A stretch of DNA of 14,886 nucleotides from Beroe ovata (taxonomy: Eukaryota > Ctenophora > Nuda > Beroida > Beroidae): contig CAMPET010000502.1 in NCBI GenBank assembly GCA_946803715.1, positions 7,672 to 22,557 of the forward strand. Reading direction: 5' to 3'. The notes beneath the pieces are model-generated. The model made no database searches. It saw only the letters and a list, made by a program, of their open reading frames with translations, and was not told the origin of the DNA. Below, piece by piece: positions 1 to 7,920 of the stretch. Numbering within the stretch: position 1 is the stretch's first letter; the number at the start of each line of letters is the position of its first letter. The position numbers and the translations under genes were made by a program.

Positions 1-46
1 CACACACACACACACACACACACTTGACAATCGTGTGTGTGTGTTT
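1..46. repeat. CA/TG microsatellite with hairpin potential
   Basis: A (CA)n run at 1-23 is followed about ten bases later by gtgtgtgtgtgt (33-44), so the two arms can pair. It lies in the intron after the last visible exon of the minus-strand gene. The rest of 47-479 shows no supported exon. Confidence 0.8.
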
Positions 47-479
47 TGCAATCAGCAGGGATTATCTCTTTTCGCAATTTTGAATTTCCCACAATAATCA
101 CATTCTACCAGCACATATTTTCTCCATTCCGGTACACACAAGATAATCACAACCATTTCCACATTACTTCATGAAAATGACTTCGGACAGAACAATGACT
201 AGGTCATTATAATCGCCGGTAGTTGTTCCCAGGTCGCTGCCAAGATGGAAATTTCAGCAGCGGATATAGAGAAATTAGTTGATGATATCAGATATGATGC
301 AACGTTAACAGTACAGAACACCAAACTTCCAGCATACACAATGTGTTGGGAGCTAGCGATGTCAGAATTGGGAGCAGGTGATACTACTTCTCGAGTTGGG
401 ATCAAGTGAAACTACTTCTCGAGTTGGCATCTATAGATACTTTACATGATCAGTTTATGGGCCATGAGGTATATTTTAC

Positions 480-591
480 CTGTATCTGCCCTCGTCCTTG
501 GTTGAACACTTCTCAATCTCCAGGACATTCCTAACTTTGACAAAGTCGTGCACGTACTTCCCACTTTGACTGATCTTCAGTGAGATATCGC
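480..591 (-). CDS. Ig-like domain 6, C-terminal half (last exon in the window)
   Basis: 112 bp, phase 1 to phase 2, acceptor tctccacag and donor GTAAAA. With the base left from exon 5458-5596 it reads SDISLKISQSGKYVHDF, then VKVRNVLEIEKCSTKDEGRY. L-E-I-x-x-x-x-x-x-D-E-G-R-Y fits the E strand and the start of the F strand. The intron falls before the expected cysteine, as in domain 3. An extra cysteine (EKC) sits in the E-F loop. The phase and Ig register match 5458-5596 exactly, which is the evidence that the gene spans the whole region between them. No continuation is recognised in 1-479. Confidence 0.78.
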
Positions 592-833
592 CTGTGGAGA
601 ATGCCGGAATAGTTATTGCTGGATGTGTGTGAGTAAAATAGAAAAGGTGAGTTGAAGGTGAGAGAAGGTGATTGAAATAGAGAAGGTATAATTAGGAATG
701 GGACATTGAAATTTGAGATAAAAGTGCCAGAGTCGGAGTGAGTCAAGTAAGAACTTAGAATGTTACAGTTACACAGTGAGTTACTGATTGCCATACTTGA
801 TCTCATTTCTAACTTGATATGGGAATAGAATAG

Positions 834-2662
834 TAGAAACAAGTGTTCCTAGCCTATATTTTGACGTAGAGTTCAAATCCCAAGGAATTTTTGAGCTAGC
901 TCTTCGAGAAATCGAGGAAAATCCTAATTTATTCTCAGATGTTAGGCAAGAAGTCACGCGACGAACAGCTCCTCAGGGAAGCGAGATAGGGCCAAAATTC
1001 GAACGGGAATCGATTCAGCGTCCAAAAATACATGGGAATGCGTAGTATTCGCTCAAAAATGGGACAAAAAATTTTCTTCGATTTTCCGATATAAGTATCG
1101 ATAAAAATGAAACGAGTGACTCCACACTTTTTTACTACGATTTCGAGGGTCTCAAATGAGGACTTAACTGGCACTGACGACATTATTTTTCCAACAAATC
1201 ATCTCTCCTACTCTCACACTACGAGTATCAACCCTCCTTATGATCATTCGAAGTTCATACTCGCCGTGAAACCACGCCCAAATGACGATTTCTTACCTGT
1301 GGGAAACAAACACAGCAAAACGCGAAAATCAATGGGACACACCGAGACCACAAAACGGCCAAAAATTATTTTACAGGGGGCATACTAGAAATAGGTGTTC
1401 CTGGCCTATTTTTTGACGTAGAATTCAAATCCGGCGGAATTTTCGAGCTTGTTCATCGGGAAATCGGGCAAAATTCCAATTTCTTCTCAGATTTAAGGTT
1501 AAAGGCCGCCACGCGAACAGCTCCTCAGGGAAGCCGGATAGGGCCAAAATTCGAACGGGAATCGATTCAGCGTCCAAAAATACATGGGAATGCGTAGTAT
1601 TCGCATGAAAATGGGACAAAAAATTTTCTTCGATTTTCTGATATGAGTATCGATAAAAATGAAACGAGTGACTCCACACTTTTATACTACGATTTCGAGG
1701 GTCTCAAATGAGGACTTAACTGGCACTGACGACATTATTTTTCCACCAAATCATCTCTCCTACTCTCACACTACGAGTATCAACCCTCCTTATGATCATT
1801 CGAAGTTCATACTCGCCGTGAAACCACGCCCAAATGACGATTTCTTACCTGTGGGAAACAAACACAGCAAAACGCGAAAATCAATGGGACACACCGAGAC
1901 CACAAAACGGCCAAAAATTATTTTACAGGGGGCATACTAGAAATAGGTGTTCCTGGCCTATTTTTTGACGTAGAATTCAAATCCGGCGGAATTTTCGAGC
2001 TTGCTCATCGGGAAATCGGGCAAAATTCCAATTTCTTCTCAGATTTAAGGTTAAAGGCCGCCACGCGAACAGCTCCTCAGGGAAGCCGGATAGGGCCAAA
2101 ATTCGAACGGGAATCGATTCAGCGTCCAAAAATACATGGGAATGCGTAGTATTCGCATGAAAATGGGACAAAAAATTTTCTTCGATTTTCTGATATGAGT
2201 ATCGATAAAAATGAAACGAGTGACTCCACACTTTTATACTACGATTTCGAGGGTCTCAAATGAGGACTTAACTGGCACTGACGACATTATTTTTCCACCA
2301 AATCATCTCTCCTACTCTCACACTACGAGTATCAACCCTCCTTATGATCATTCGAAGTTCATACTCGCCGTGAAACCACGCCCAAATGACGATTTCTTAC
2401 CTGTGGGAAGCAAACACAGCAAAAACGCGAAAATCAATGGGACACACCGAGACCACAAAACGGTCAAAAATCATTTTACAGGGGGCATACTAGAAATAGG
2501 TGTTCCTGGGTTACTTTTTAACGTAGAATTGAAATCCGGAGGAATTTTTGAGCTAGCTCATCGGGAAATCGATGAAAATTCGATTTCGAGGGTCCCAAAT
2601 GACGACTTTACTGGTGCTGAAGACACTGCTTCTACACCAAGTCGTCTCTCCTTCTTTCACTT
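834..2662. repeat. 552-bp-period tandem array (3 full units and a partial unit)
   Basis: The marker gtgttcct recurs at 843, 1395, 1947 and 2500, giving periods of 552, 552 and 553 bp. Units 2 and 3 are nearly identical. Unit 1 is older at its left part. The fourth is truncated with an internal deletion of about 0.2 kb and more divergence. The array sits inside the large intron of the Ig gene. Both strands contain short ORFs of 84-93 codons repeated with the unit, which I take as by-products. No reverse transcriptase, transposase or clear terminal inverted repeats were seen. It is best called an intronic satellite of unknown origin. Confidence 0.9.
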
Positions 2663-3106
2663 CCAATGTTTTGCATAAGGCTGTTGGCACATAATACAGT
2701 CGAAATGCACGGCTAAATTCCAGTGAAAGAACTCCGTTCTCAAGAAATTCTTCTCAAGAAATATTCAGATCTGTAATTATGAATTTTTGAGAGAGACGGG
2801 AAGGAAAAATGTACTCTTCGGCGGAATGCTCCTTCGTGCTTTGAAAAAGACCGGTTCATTCCGCTTAGAAAAGAATATAAACTGAGACCTCTGTGTCATC
2901 CTAATTTGCATACTTTAACCCTGCTATTCGCGCGTGCGTGAAATTCACAGTCGTTCAACCACACACTGAACATCATAATCACTTGTTTTCAGTCACTTGA
3001 TTTCAGTTATCATTATTAATCATCATACAACACACAATATGATGCATCGGCACTCCCATGAACACTGCATCATTCTATCCCGCTCACGTATGAGCCACGT
3101 AAGATT

Positions 3107-3238
3107 TCAGAATCTCAGCCAAGAAGGAATGATAATTCTCTCTTCATTCCTCAGAATCTCAGTCAAGAAGGAATGATAATTCTCTCTTCATTCCTCAGAA
3201 TCTCAGCCAAGGTGGAATGATAATTCTCTCTTCATTCC
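3107..3238. repeat. Three 44-bp tandem units with internal dyad
   Basis: Units at 3107-3150, 3151-3194 and 3195-3238 begin tcagaatctcag and end cttcattcc. Each unit contains an inverted pair ggaatga / tcattcc spaced 11 bases apart, so each could form a small stem-loop. Units differ at two or three positions. This is intronic for the Ig gene and upstream of the nested gene. Confidence 0.9.
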
Positions 3239-3732
3239 TCGGCTTGGAGAATTAGTTCCGTCTTGACGCAGAGAGCACATGATCTGTATCGTCCGGAAAT
3301 ATCCACGCCTGTGTCCTACTGCTGTGTTCGACTACAAGTGTTCGGACACTTGCTAGTTTTCGTAATTATAGAGCAGTATAGATGCTGCCTTTTGATGAAA
3401 ACCCGCGTCTATGGTGTAACTCCTCCTTCGTTGTGCTATTTTCAAGTTAGTGTCTCATCTTTTTGTGTCTGTTGATGTCCGTTTTGAGAACCAGTATTCT
3501 CCACGAATAAGACCATGTTTTTACTTATCTTCAAAAGCAGAGTATTGTGGTCCGAGCTCAAAAACTAAAAAGCACCTGGTACAGGAGAGAGCTGTTTAAT
3601 TAGGCACTCTCTTCTCACTTAAACTATAATATAAGTTAAAATTTAATGTAAGTTAAACAAGAGTAGCATAATGTGCAAGAAAACGGGAACAGGGTATAAA
3701 ATGCAGTATGCAACAGTTGACAAGTGCAATGT

Positions 3733-3761
3733 GTTGTCATGGTAATTGTTGCCAAGGAAAC
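3733..3761. promoter_or_regulatory. Adjacent pair of RFX X-box-like sites upstream of the nested gene
   Basis: GTTGTCATGGTAAT (3733-3746) and GTTGCCAAGGAAAC (3748-3761) both resemble the RFX X-box GTNRCC-N0-3-RGYAAC, each with one or two mismatches. They lie about 430-460 bases before the first visible ATG of the coiled-coil gene. RFX factors control many ciliary genes in animals. The functional link here is inference. Confidence 0.35.
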
Positions 3762-4193
3762 ATTGTGAGCCGCGCAGAGGGGGAAATCCTAACAACAAAA
3801 TGTATTTTCCCCGCTTTGTGATTTGACAAGTGATATACCTGTTAAAGGGGTTGCGCAATTATACCCCCATATTCTACATATCTCCATAATATACACATGC
3901 ATTTCATCACTTTCAGACAACCTGTTGTGTGAACAGACACCCACACACTGTGCCAGAATTTGTTTTTGCGTAAGGATATTCTATTCAGTGCAGAAATATC
4001 TAATACATAGGAATTTGTCCATGTTTTATTACTGAAAATTCTTTGCTATTTGTTGGCTGAAATCATGGAATCAGCATGGCAATAAATTCTACAAAATTTT
4101 TGATCTAATTCGCCTCCCCGGTGCATTCACTGCAATTTGAAATTGATCACGTGCATATCTGAGACAATATTTAAATCTTCTATAGATTTTGTT

Positions 4194-4307
4194 ATGGAAC
4201 GTGTGAAAGGAATGGTTGTGGTTTTGCTGCAGGAAAGAGATAGGGCGGTGCGGAGATGTGAAAATCTGGCAGCTGAATTAGCTCACATCCGAGAAACATT
4301 GATTCAG
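4194..4307 (+). CDS. Nested coiled-coil gene, exon 1 (first visible)
   Basis: It lies inside the large intron of the minus-strand gene, in opposite orientation. The translation MERVKGMVVVLLQERDRAV, then RRCENLAAELAHIRE and TLIQ is rich in charged and heptad-spaced hydrophobic residues. The donor CAG|GTACGT is phase 0. ATG 4194 is the simplest start, but a possible acceptor (cttctatag, ending 4185) would extend the exon to 4186 and make it internal with earlier exons unseen. The donor sits in a 15-bp repeat giving alternative in-frame donors (4308-4352). I do not recognise the family. Confidence 0.65.
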
Positions 4308-4352
4308 GTACGTGGTTATGAGGTACGTGGATATGAGGTACGTGGATATGAG
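4308..4352 (+). repeat. 15-bp tandem repeat (3 units) carrying splice donors
   Basis: Units at 4308-4322, 4323-4337 and 4338-4352 follow gtacgtggwtatgag. Each begins with GTACGT after CAG or GAG, so each boundary looks like a 5' splice site. The unit is five codons (VRGYE) with no stop. Confidence 0.9.
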
Positions 4353-4433
4353 GTACAACTAAAAATATAATTTGATGATTTTCATCCATGACTTTCTCCA
4401 TTTTCTCTCTTCCACCCCTCTTCTTTTTAACAG

Positions 4434-4544
4434 ACAGAAGAGGAGAAAGTGACACTGGAAATGAACATTGACGAGGTGGAAAAGGAACTGGATCTCACTT
4501 TCCGGGAAACATCGGAGATGAAAACAGATGTCATAGAACTAGAG
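4434..4544 (+). CDS. Nested coiled-coil gene, exon 2
   Basis: 111 bp (37 codons), phase 0 at both ends, with a strong acceptor (ttctttttaacag) and donor GAG|GTACTC. It encodes TEEEKVTLEMNIDEVEKEL, then DLTFRETSEMKTDVIELE. This is a long amphipathic helix with acidic and lysine residues between leucine, isoleucine and valine heptad positions. The clean splice sites and preserved frame support a real exon although it is too short to be a notable ORF. Confidence 0.75.
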
Positions 4545-4703
4545 GTACTCCTAGCATTTCCCAAGACTTCCCACACAAATTTTTATCTCACAACACACCA
4601 TGTTTCCCAAAAAAACATGTTTTAAAGGAAGTGTAGGGTTCTTAGGGACATCCCATGAGTTTTCCAGTGTGAAATGTGAATAAATCCCCATTTTCTCTCT
4701 CAG

Positions 4704-4859
4704 TGTCAGATAGACGGGCTAAAGCGAGAATACTGCTCCAACCAGAATGAGTTACGGTACGTGACTCGAGAGCTGGAGCTGCGACGGGCACGGTTTGGTC
4801 AGTTGCAGAGGGAGCTCAATGAGGTTGTGGATAACTGTCTCGAGTTTGGGGAGGAGTGA
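4704..4859 (+). CDS. Nested coiled-coil gene, last coding exon
   Basis: The acceptor ttttctctctcag is very good. 51 codons and TGA at 4857-4859: CQIDGLKREYCSNQNELRY, then VTRELELRRARFGQLQRE and LNEVVDNCLEFGEE. The coiled coil continues to near the C terminus. The whole visible product is about 126 residues with no signal peptide or membrane segment, so it is probably an intracellular structural or scaffold protein. The stop is followed at once by a purine/G-rich 3' region. Confidence 0.72.
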   Translation, partial: CQIDGLKREYCSNQNELRYVTRELELRRARFGQLQRELNEVVDNCLEFGEE

Positions 4860-5457
4860 AGGGAAGAGGGGAGGAATGGGGAGAAGGGGGAGGATGGAAG
4901 TTTCAGAGATTGGGGTTTGGTTGTATCAAGAGAAGAGAATTGGGATTTTGGAGCTAAGGAGAGCAGGAAAGAGGGGAAAATGGACGCTTTGGAGGCTGGA
5001 GTTCGATTGGGAGATTGGAGAATCAGGATTTAGAGGAGAAGACTGAGAGAGGGAGAGTAAACAGGTGGAAAATTCTAAATTCGAGACTTTCGTGATGGAC
5101 TGATGGACTATCAGCTCGATTAATAATTGAGAAAAACGTTACTCAGCATAATTCTCAATGATTTGTCTCGGGATGAACTTTTCGTTTTTGACGGGTACTC
5201 TGACTTACTGCAACATATTATGTTACAGTGGACCCATATAGTATTCATTTCGAGAGGATTGTCAGTTTTTTTGTAAATATATAATTTAAAATATTGTAAA
5301 TATATTGTTTTAAACATATTCGACTTTTGTACAACTGTATACATATTATAATAGATGGCGGAATTTCAGCTCTCACGCGCTTTTAATAAAGACAGGTATC
5401 ATCAAGTTAAGGCTGCCTCGTCACGCACAGACACACAGACACAGACACACAACTTAC
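4860..5457 (+). other. Probable 3' UTR of the nested gene; intron on the minus strand
   Basis: No coding exon is supported on either strand. The first 200 bases are purine-rich with G runs. The rest becomes AT-rich and ends with a candidate poly(A) signal and a CA/CAGA repeat (5421-5450) next to the antisense donor. I searched the minus strand for the missing second half of Ig domain 6 and saw none here. Confidence 0.5.
5385..5390 (+). terminator. Candidate poly(A) signal of the nested gene
   Basis: AATAAA lies about 525 bases after the stop codon at 4857-4859 and 67 bases before the antisense exon at 5458. It is the first clear plus-strand AATAAA in that stretch. The region before it (about 5270-5350) is very AT-rich. 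The role is inferred from position only. Confidence 0.4.
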
Positions 5458-5596
5458 TTTTGAGGGGATGTTTAGTGTCGTTGTCCTTTATCCAGGTCAC
5501 GTTAACGTCACGTGACCCGGTCACGATACACGTGAGCTGTATCTTGTCACCAGACATGTAGTAACCCCGGTCATCCGATGCTGTCACACTTTCAAT
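5458..5596 (-). CDS. Ig-like domain 6, N-terminal half
   Basis: 139 bp, phase 0 to phase 1, acceptor cacattcag and donor GTAAGT followed by a long TG/CTG-rich run. It reads IESVTASDDRGYYMSGDKI, then QLTCIVTGSRDVNVTWIKD and NDTKHPLK. The B-strand cysteine and the C-strand tryptophan are in place, and two sequons (NVT, NDT) are visible. The rest of the domain is not found downstream until 591, so the following intron is about 4.9 kb. Confidence 0.88.
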
Positions 5597-5797
5597 CTGA
5601 ATGTGGTAGTCAGAATCACATTGCGACAGTCACACCGGTTGCAGTGACAGTGACAGATATAAGGGAGGATGAGGTGTAAGGGCTCCCAGCATGAAGATGA
5701 CAGTCGTACAGCACATATGGATGAGAGATGGAGAAAACAGTTGAGTTCTGGGCGTTCCAAGAGGTGAAATGTGGGTTACTGTCACACACACACTAAC

Positions 5798-5926
5798 CGT
5801 TGCTTTGGCAATCACTGTCAGAGTGCGACTGAGATGCGCTTTCCCGAGTGAGTTGTAAGCTACACACGTGTACATGCCACAGTCCCCACCCCACGCCCGA
5901 TCTATACGTAGTGTCTGTATATCCGT
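5798..5926 (-). CDS. Ig-like domain 5, C-terminal half
   Basis: 129 bp (43 codons), phase 0 to phase 0. The acceptor lies behind a pyrimidine tract of about 100 bases; the donor GTTAGTG is followed by a TG-rich run. It encodes TDIQTLRIDRAWGGDCGMY, then TCVAYNSLGKAHLSRTLTV. The F-strand motif is G-x-Y-x-C followed by a G strand. An extra cysteine (GDCGMYTC) stands where most Ig domains have S or A before the glycine. Confidence 0.9.
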
Positions 5927-5929
5927 CTG

Positions 5930-6030
5930 AGGGGGAGAGGGGAGGGTGTGGAGGGGCAAAGGGGTGTGGGGGGAGGAGAGGGGGTGTGGGGGGAGGATAG
6001 AGAGGGTGTGGGGAGAGGAGAGAGGGGGGT
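5930..6030 (+). repeat. G-rich imperfect repeat; long pyrimidine tract of an acceptor on the minus strand
   Basis: About 100 bases of G-rich sequence with repeated ggtgtggggggagga-like units. Read on the minus strand it is an unusually long C/T tract directly before the acceptor of the exon at 5798-5926. The plus strand has many G runs able to form G-quadruplexes. The rest of the intron (6031-6627) shows no exon. Confidence 0.8.
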
Positions 6031-6576
6031 TTGAAGGTCTCACAGTTGATGTCAGGTATGGTGGCTGGGGTTCGAACGCGTTAACCCATAGAGGGTTGGA
6101 CTCTAAATCATGTGGGTTTGTGGTATGATTAGAAAATCTAGGAATGATTCCGTGCATAGCACTTCCCAGCTCGTATCAACAATGTATCCAGATCACTGCA
6201 AGTTGTAATTTAGGAATGTTGTTAGCTGAGCAAGGTTACTATTTCATGATATGTCGATATCCGGCCACGTGTTATCAATTATAGTTACAGTTACATTTCA
6301 CACCGGGTGCCTGCTAATTCCATACGGGGTTGGGAAGGCTGCATGGACTATCAACACGTTCCAAATACACCTGCCCGTGACAGGCTATTTATAGTTACCT
6401 GTACAAGACAGTGACTGTCACCCCCTGTTCCAACCATGATCTGGGCAAGTCTTGGCAGCTTTCCAAGCACATACCTTCATACTACACCTCTATATAAGTT
6501 CGAACCTTTGCTAGAATTCATGTTTCCCATACAGGATTCTGGATAGATTATACATTGTACAATCTATAAACTACTA

Positions 6577-6596
6577 TGTACATTGTACAATGTACA
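6577..6596. repeat. 20-bp perfect palindrome
   Basis: TGTACATTGTACAATGTACA is its own reverse complement. Its core ATTGTACAAT also occurs at 6554-6563. Both lie just inside the intron behind the donor of exon 6628-6817. Confidence 0.9.
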
Positions 6597-6627
6597 GTAT
6601 ACATTCTAAACAAACCCAAAAACCCAC

Positions 6628-6817
6628 CATGCGTATCCTATCCGAGTATCTGAGCAGGGCCTCATCCTTGTACCACACCACAAATGGGTAGGGTCTGCCC
6701 CGTGCTGTGCATCTCATCACTATATCGTCTCCCTGGTCGAACAAAAGTGCCGAGTTGGATACCACTATCTTGGGGGGAGACCGGACTGTGATAAACGCGC
6801 TCGATTGAGCTGCAAAT
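6628..6817 (-). CDS. G strand of domain 4 and N-terminal half of Ig-like domain 5
   Basis: 190 bp, phase 2 to phase 0, acceptor ctctctcag and donor GTGGGT. The translation opens FAAQSSAFITVRSPPKIVV, then LLFDQGDDIVMRCTARGRP and PFVVWYKDEALLRYSD. FITVRSPP is the last strand of domain 4. The next domain shows the B-strand cysteine (MRC), G-R-P-x-P and the C-strand tryptophan (VVWYKD). The donor was fixed by the phase of the next exon. Confidence 0.88.
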
Positions 6818-6988
6818 CTGAGAGAGGGGAGAAGGGGGGTGAAGCTGGTCGACGAAATGGAAATTAGAGGGGTTGGAATCTGGTTGGTTATGTCTGAGTT
6901 CTGGTTGGGCTATACCATGATTGTCACCCTTACGATACTCAATATTTGGTTTATGGGTTGAGGGTAGAGGGCTCCCCGGCTGGTATAC

Positions 6989-7057
6989 CTGTTAGGGGGG
7001 CTGGGTGCATAGTCAGCTGTACACTGGTACATTCCCTCATCTTCTTCATTCACATCA
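6989..7057 (-). CDS. Ig-like domain 4, C-terminal half
   Basis: A short 69-bp exon, phase 2 to phase 2, with a clear CT-rich acceptor (cctcctcctag) and donor GTATAC. It encodes DVNEEDEGMYQCTADYAPS and PPN. The D-E-G-M-Y-Q-C motif closes the domain. Phase 2 at both ends makes the exon frame-neutral if skipped, but skipping would remove the second Ig cysteine. Confidence 0.87.
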
Positions 7058-7090
7058 CTAGGAGGAGGAGGATGTGTGAGTGCTGGAGAA

Positions 7091-7124
7091 GTTACCATGG
7101 TAACCGATAAGTAACCATGGTAAC
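7091..7124. promoter_or_regulatory. Two RFX X-box palindromes in an Ig-gene intron
   Basis: GTTACCATGGTAAC (7091-7104) is a perfect 14-bp palindrome and an exact fit to the X-box consensus. GTAACCATGGTAAC follows at 7111-7124. They lie in the 107-bp intron between the two halves of Ig domain 4. Confidence 0.4.
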
Positions 7125-7164
7125 CGATAGTTCAGACTAGCGCAACTCATATTTTGTTCCTTAC

Positions 7165-7288
7165 TTGATAACCAGGTAGTTCCCATTCATTGTGATTTTA
7201 GATTCCCGGAGGGTAACAGACTGTCCGTCTTTGATCCACTCCAGAGCCCCAATGTTCTGTAGCCCACACTTCAACTCCACCCTGTCAC
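7165..7288 (-). CDS. Ig-like domain 4, N-terminal half
   Basis: 124 bp, phase 1 to phase 2. The acceptor was chosen at catcccaag because only this AG restores the frame after the preceding phase-1 donor; nearer AGs (ctag, tagag) give stops or wrong phase. It reads DRVELKCGLQNIGALEWIKD, then GQSVTLRESKI and GNYLVI. The B-strand cysteine and the C-strand tryptophan are present. The donor is GTAAGG. Confidence 0.87.
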
Positions 7289-7463
7289 CTTGGGATGGAG
7301 TTGGGCTCTAGTTTTTATTAGATCATACGGTAACTCCATCGAGGCCGCATCATCATTCATAAGTCTACTGGAGCACGCCATATTCTCATGAGGTTTTCGA
7401 CAGCCCGACTATGCAGGGGTGTCTAGACACTATCTGTCATAGGTGCTATCAGTTGGCACATAC

Positions 7464-7579
7464 CTCTATCATAGGTCCTATCATTCGGCACGACAGAGAA
7501 CACTGGTGATGTCACTACCAAGACCCGGAAGTAGAATGAAGCTCCGAACAAGTAATCATGTTCGTTGGTCGCTGTACAC
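7464..7579 (-). CDS. Second copy (left-contig allele) of the domain 3/4 exon
   Basis: Same length, phases and splice sites as 7751-7866, with five base differences. Four are synonymous; the fifth changes DYM to DYL. It lies on the other side of the single-N gap at 7700. The matching block covers about 7412-7635 and 7701-7930, so the two contig ends most likely overlap as unmerged alleles. A true tandem duplicate of the exon is the alternative. Splicing both copies in series would break phase (phase-1 end into phase-2 start), so at most one is used per transcript. This copy lies directly next to the following exon (7165-7288). Confidence 0.8.
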
Positions 7580-7699
7580 CTGACACACACGGCATATAAC
7601 ACCACCATCTCTCTCCCCCACATGACTCAAACTACACTCAGTTTTTTTTATAAGAAACTTATCAAAATCCTGGGCTAGAGGTTTCTTATTTTTCCGCGA

Positions 7700-7700
7700 N
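7700..7700. other. Assembly gap (single N) with overlapping contig ends
   Basis: About 7412-7635 on the left repeats as 7701-7930 on the right with a few percent difference. The left contig then runs into unique sequence with a 9-bp inverted pair (ATAAGAAAC 7650-7658, GTTTCTTAT 7681-7689). Confidence 0.85.
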
Positions 7701-7750
7701 CAGGGGTGTCTAGACACTATCTGTCATAGGTCCTATCAGTTGGCACATAC

Positions 7751-7866
7751 CTCTATCATAGGTCCTATCATTCGGCACGACAGAGAACACGGGTGATGTC
7801 ACTACCAAGACCCGGAAGTAGAAAGAAGCTCCAAACATGTAGTCATGTTCGTTGGTCGCTGTACAC
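7751..7866 (-). CDS. End of Ig-like domain 3 and start of Ig-like domain 4 (right-contig allele)
   Basis: 116 bp, phase 2 to phase 1, acceptor gtgtgtcag and donor GTATGTG. It reads CTATNEHDYMFGASFYF, then RVLVVTSPVFSVVPNDR and TYDRG. The cysteine completes Y-K-C of domain 3, YFRVLVV is its G strand, and SPVFSVVPND opens the next domain. A near-identical copy lies at 7464-7579 across the assembly gap at 7700. Both have intact splice sites and frame. Confidence 0.88.
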
Positions 7867-7920
7867 CTGACACACACGGCATAAACACCTCCATCTCTCC
7901 CCTCCCATGCCACATGGCTC

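Larger units (their letters stand above)
2663..4193. other. Stretch between the 552-bp array and the nested gene
   Basis: I see no supported exon on either strand. Contents noted: an inverted pair gcggaatg (2821-2828) / cattccgc (2867-2874), the 3 x 44-bp repeat, and two RFX-like sites at 3733-3761. It may contain the promoter and possible upstream exons of the nested gene, but none can be placed from sequence alone. Confidence 0.4.

Noticed and set aside
1-479. Exon completing the Y-x-C of Ig domain 6
   Set aside because: I looked for an AG followed by one base and TGT/TGC on the minus strand and found no convincing match; the exon probably lies outside the window.
1107-2678. Repeated ORFs of 84-155 codons on both strands in the 552-bp array
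   Set aside because: They recur only because the DNA unit recurs, overlap on opposite strands, have no recognisable domain, and a single-base insertion in the last unit changes the frame without other sign of selection.
3107-3238. CRISPR-like array
   Set aside because: The repeats are directly adjacent with no unique spacers, and the region is eukaryotic intron sequence.
5630-6157. Single 175-codon minus-strand ORF as one gene
   Set aside because: Only 5798-5926 shows Ig similarity with good splice sites; the rest is the translated pyrimidine tract and intron.
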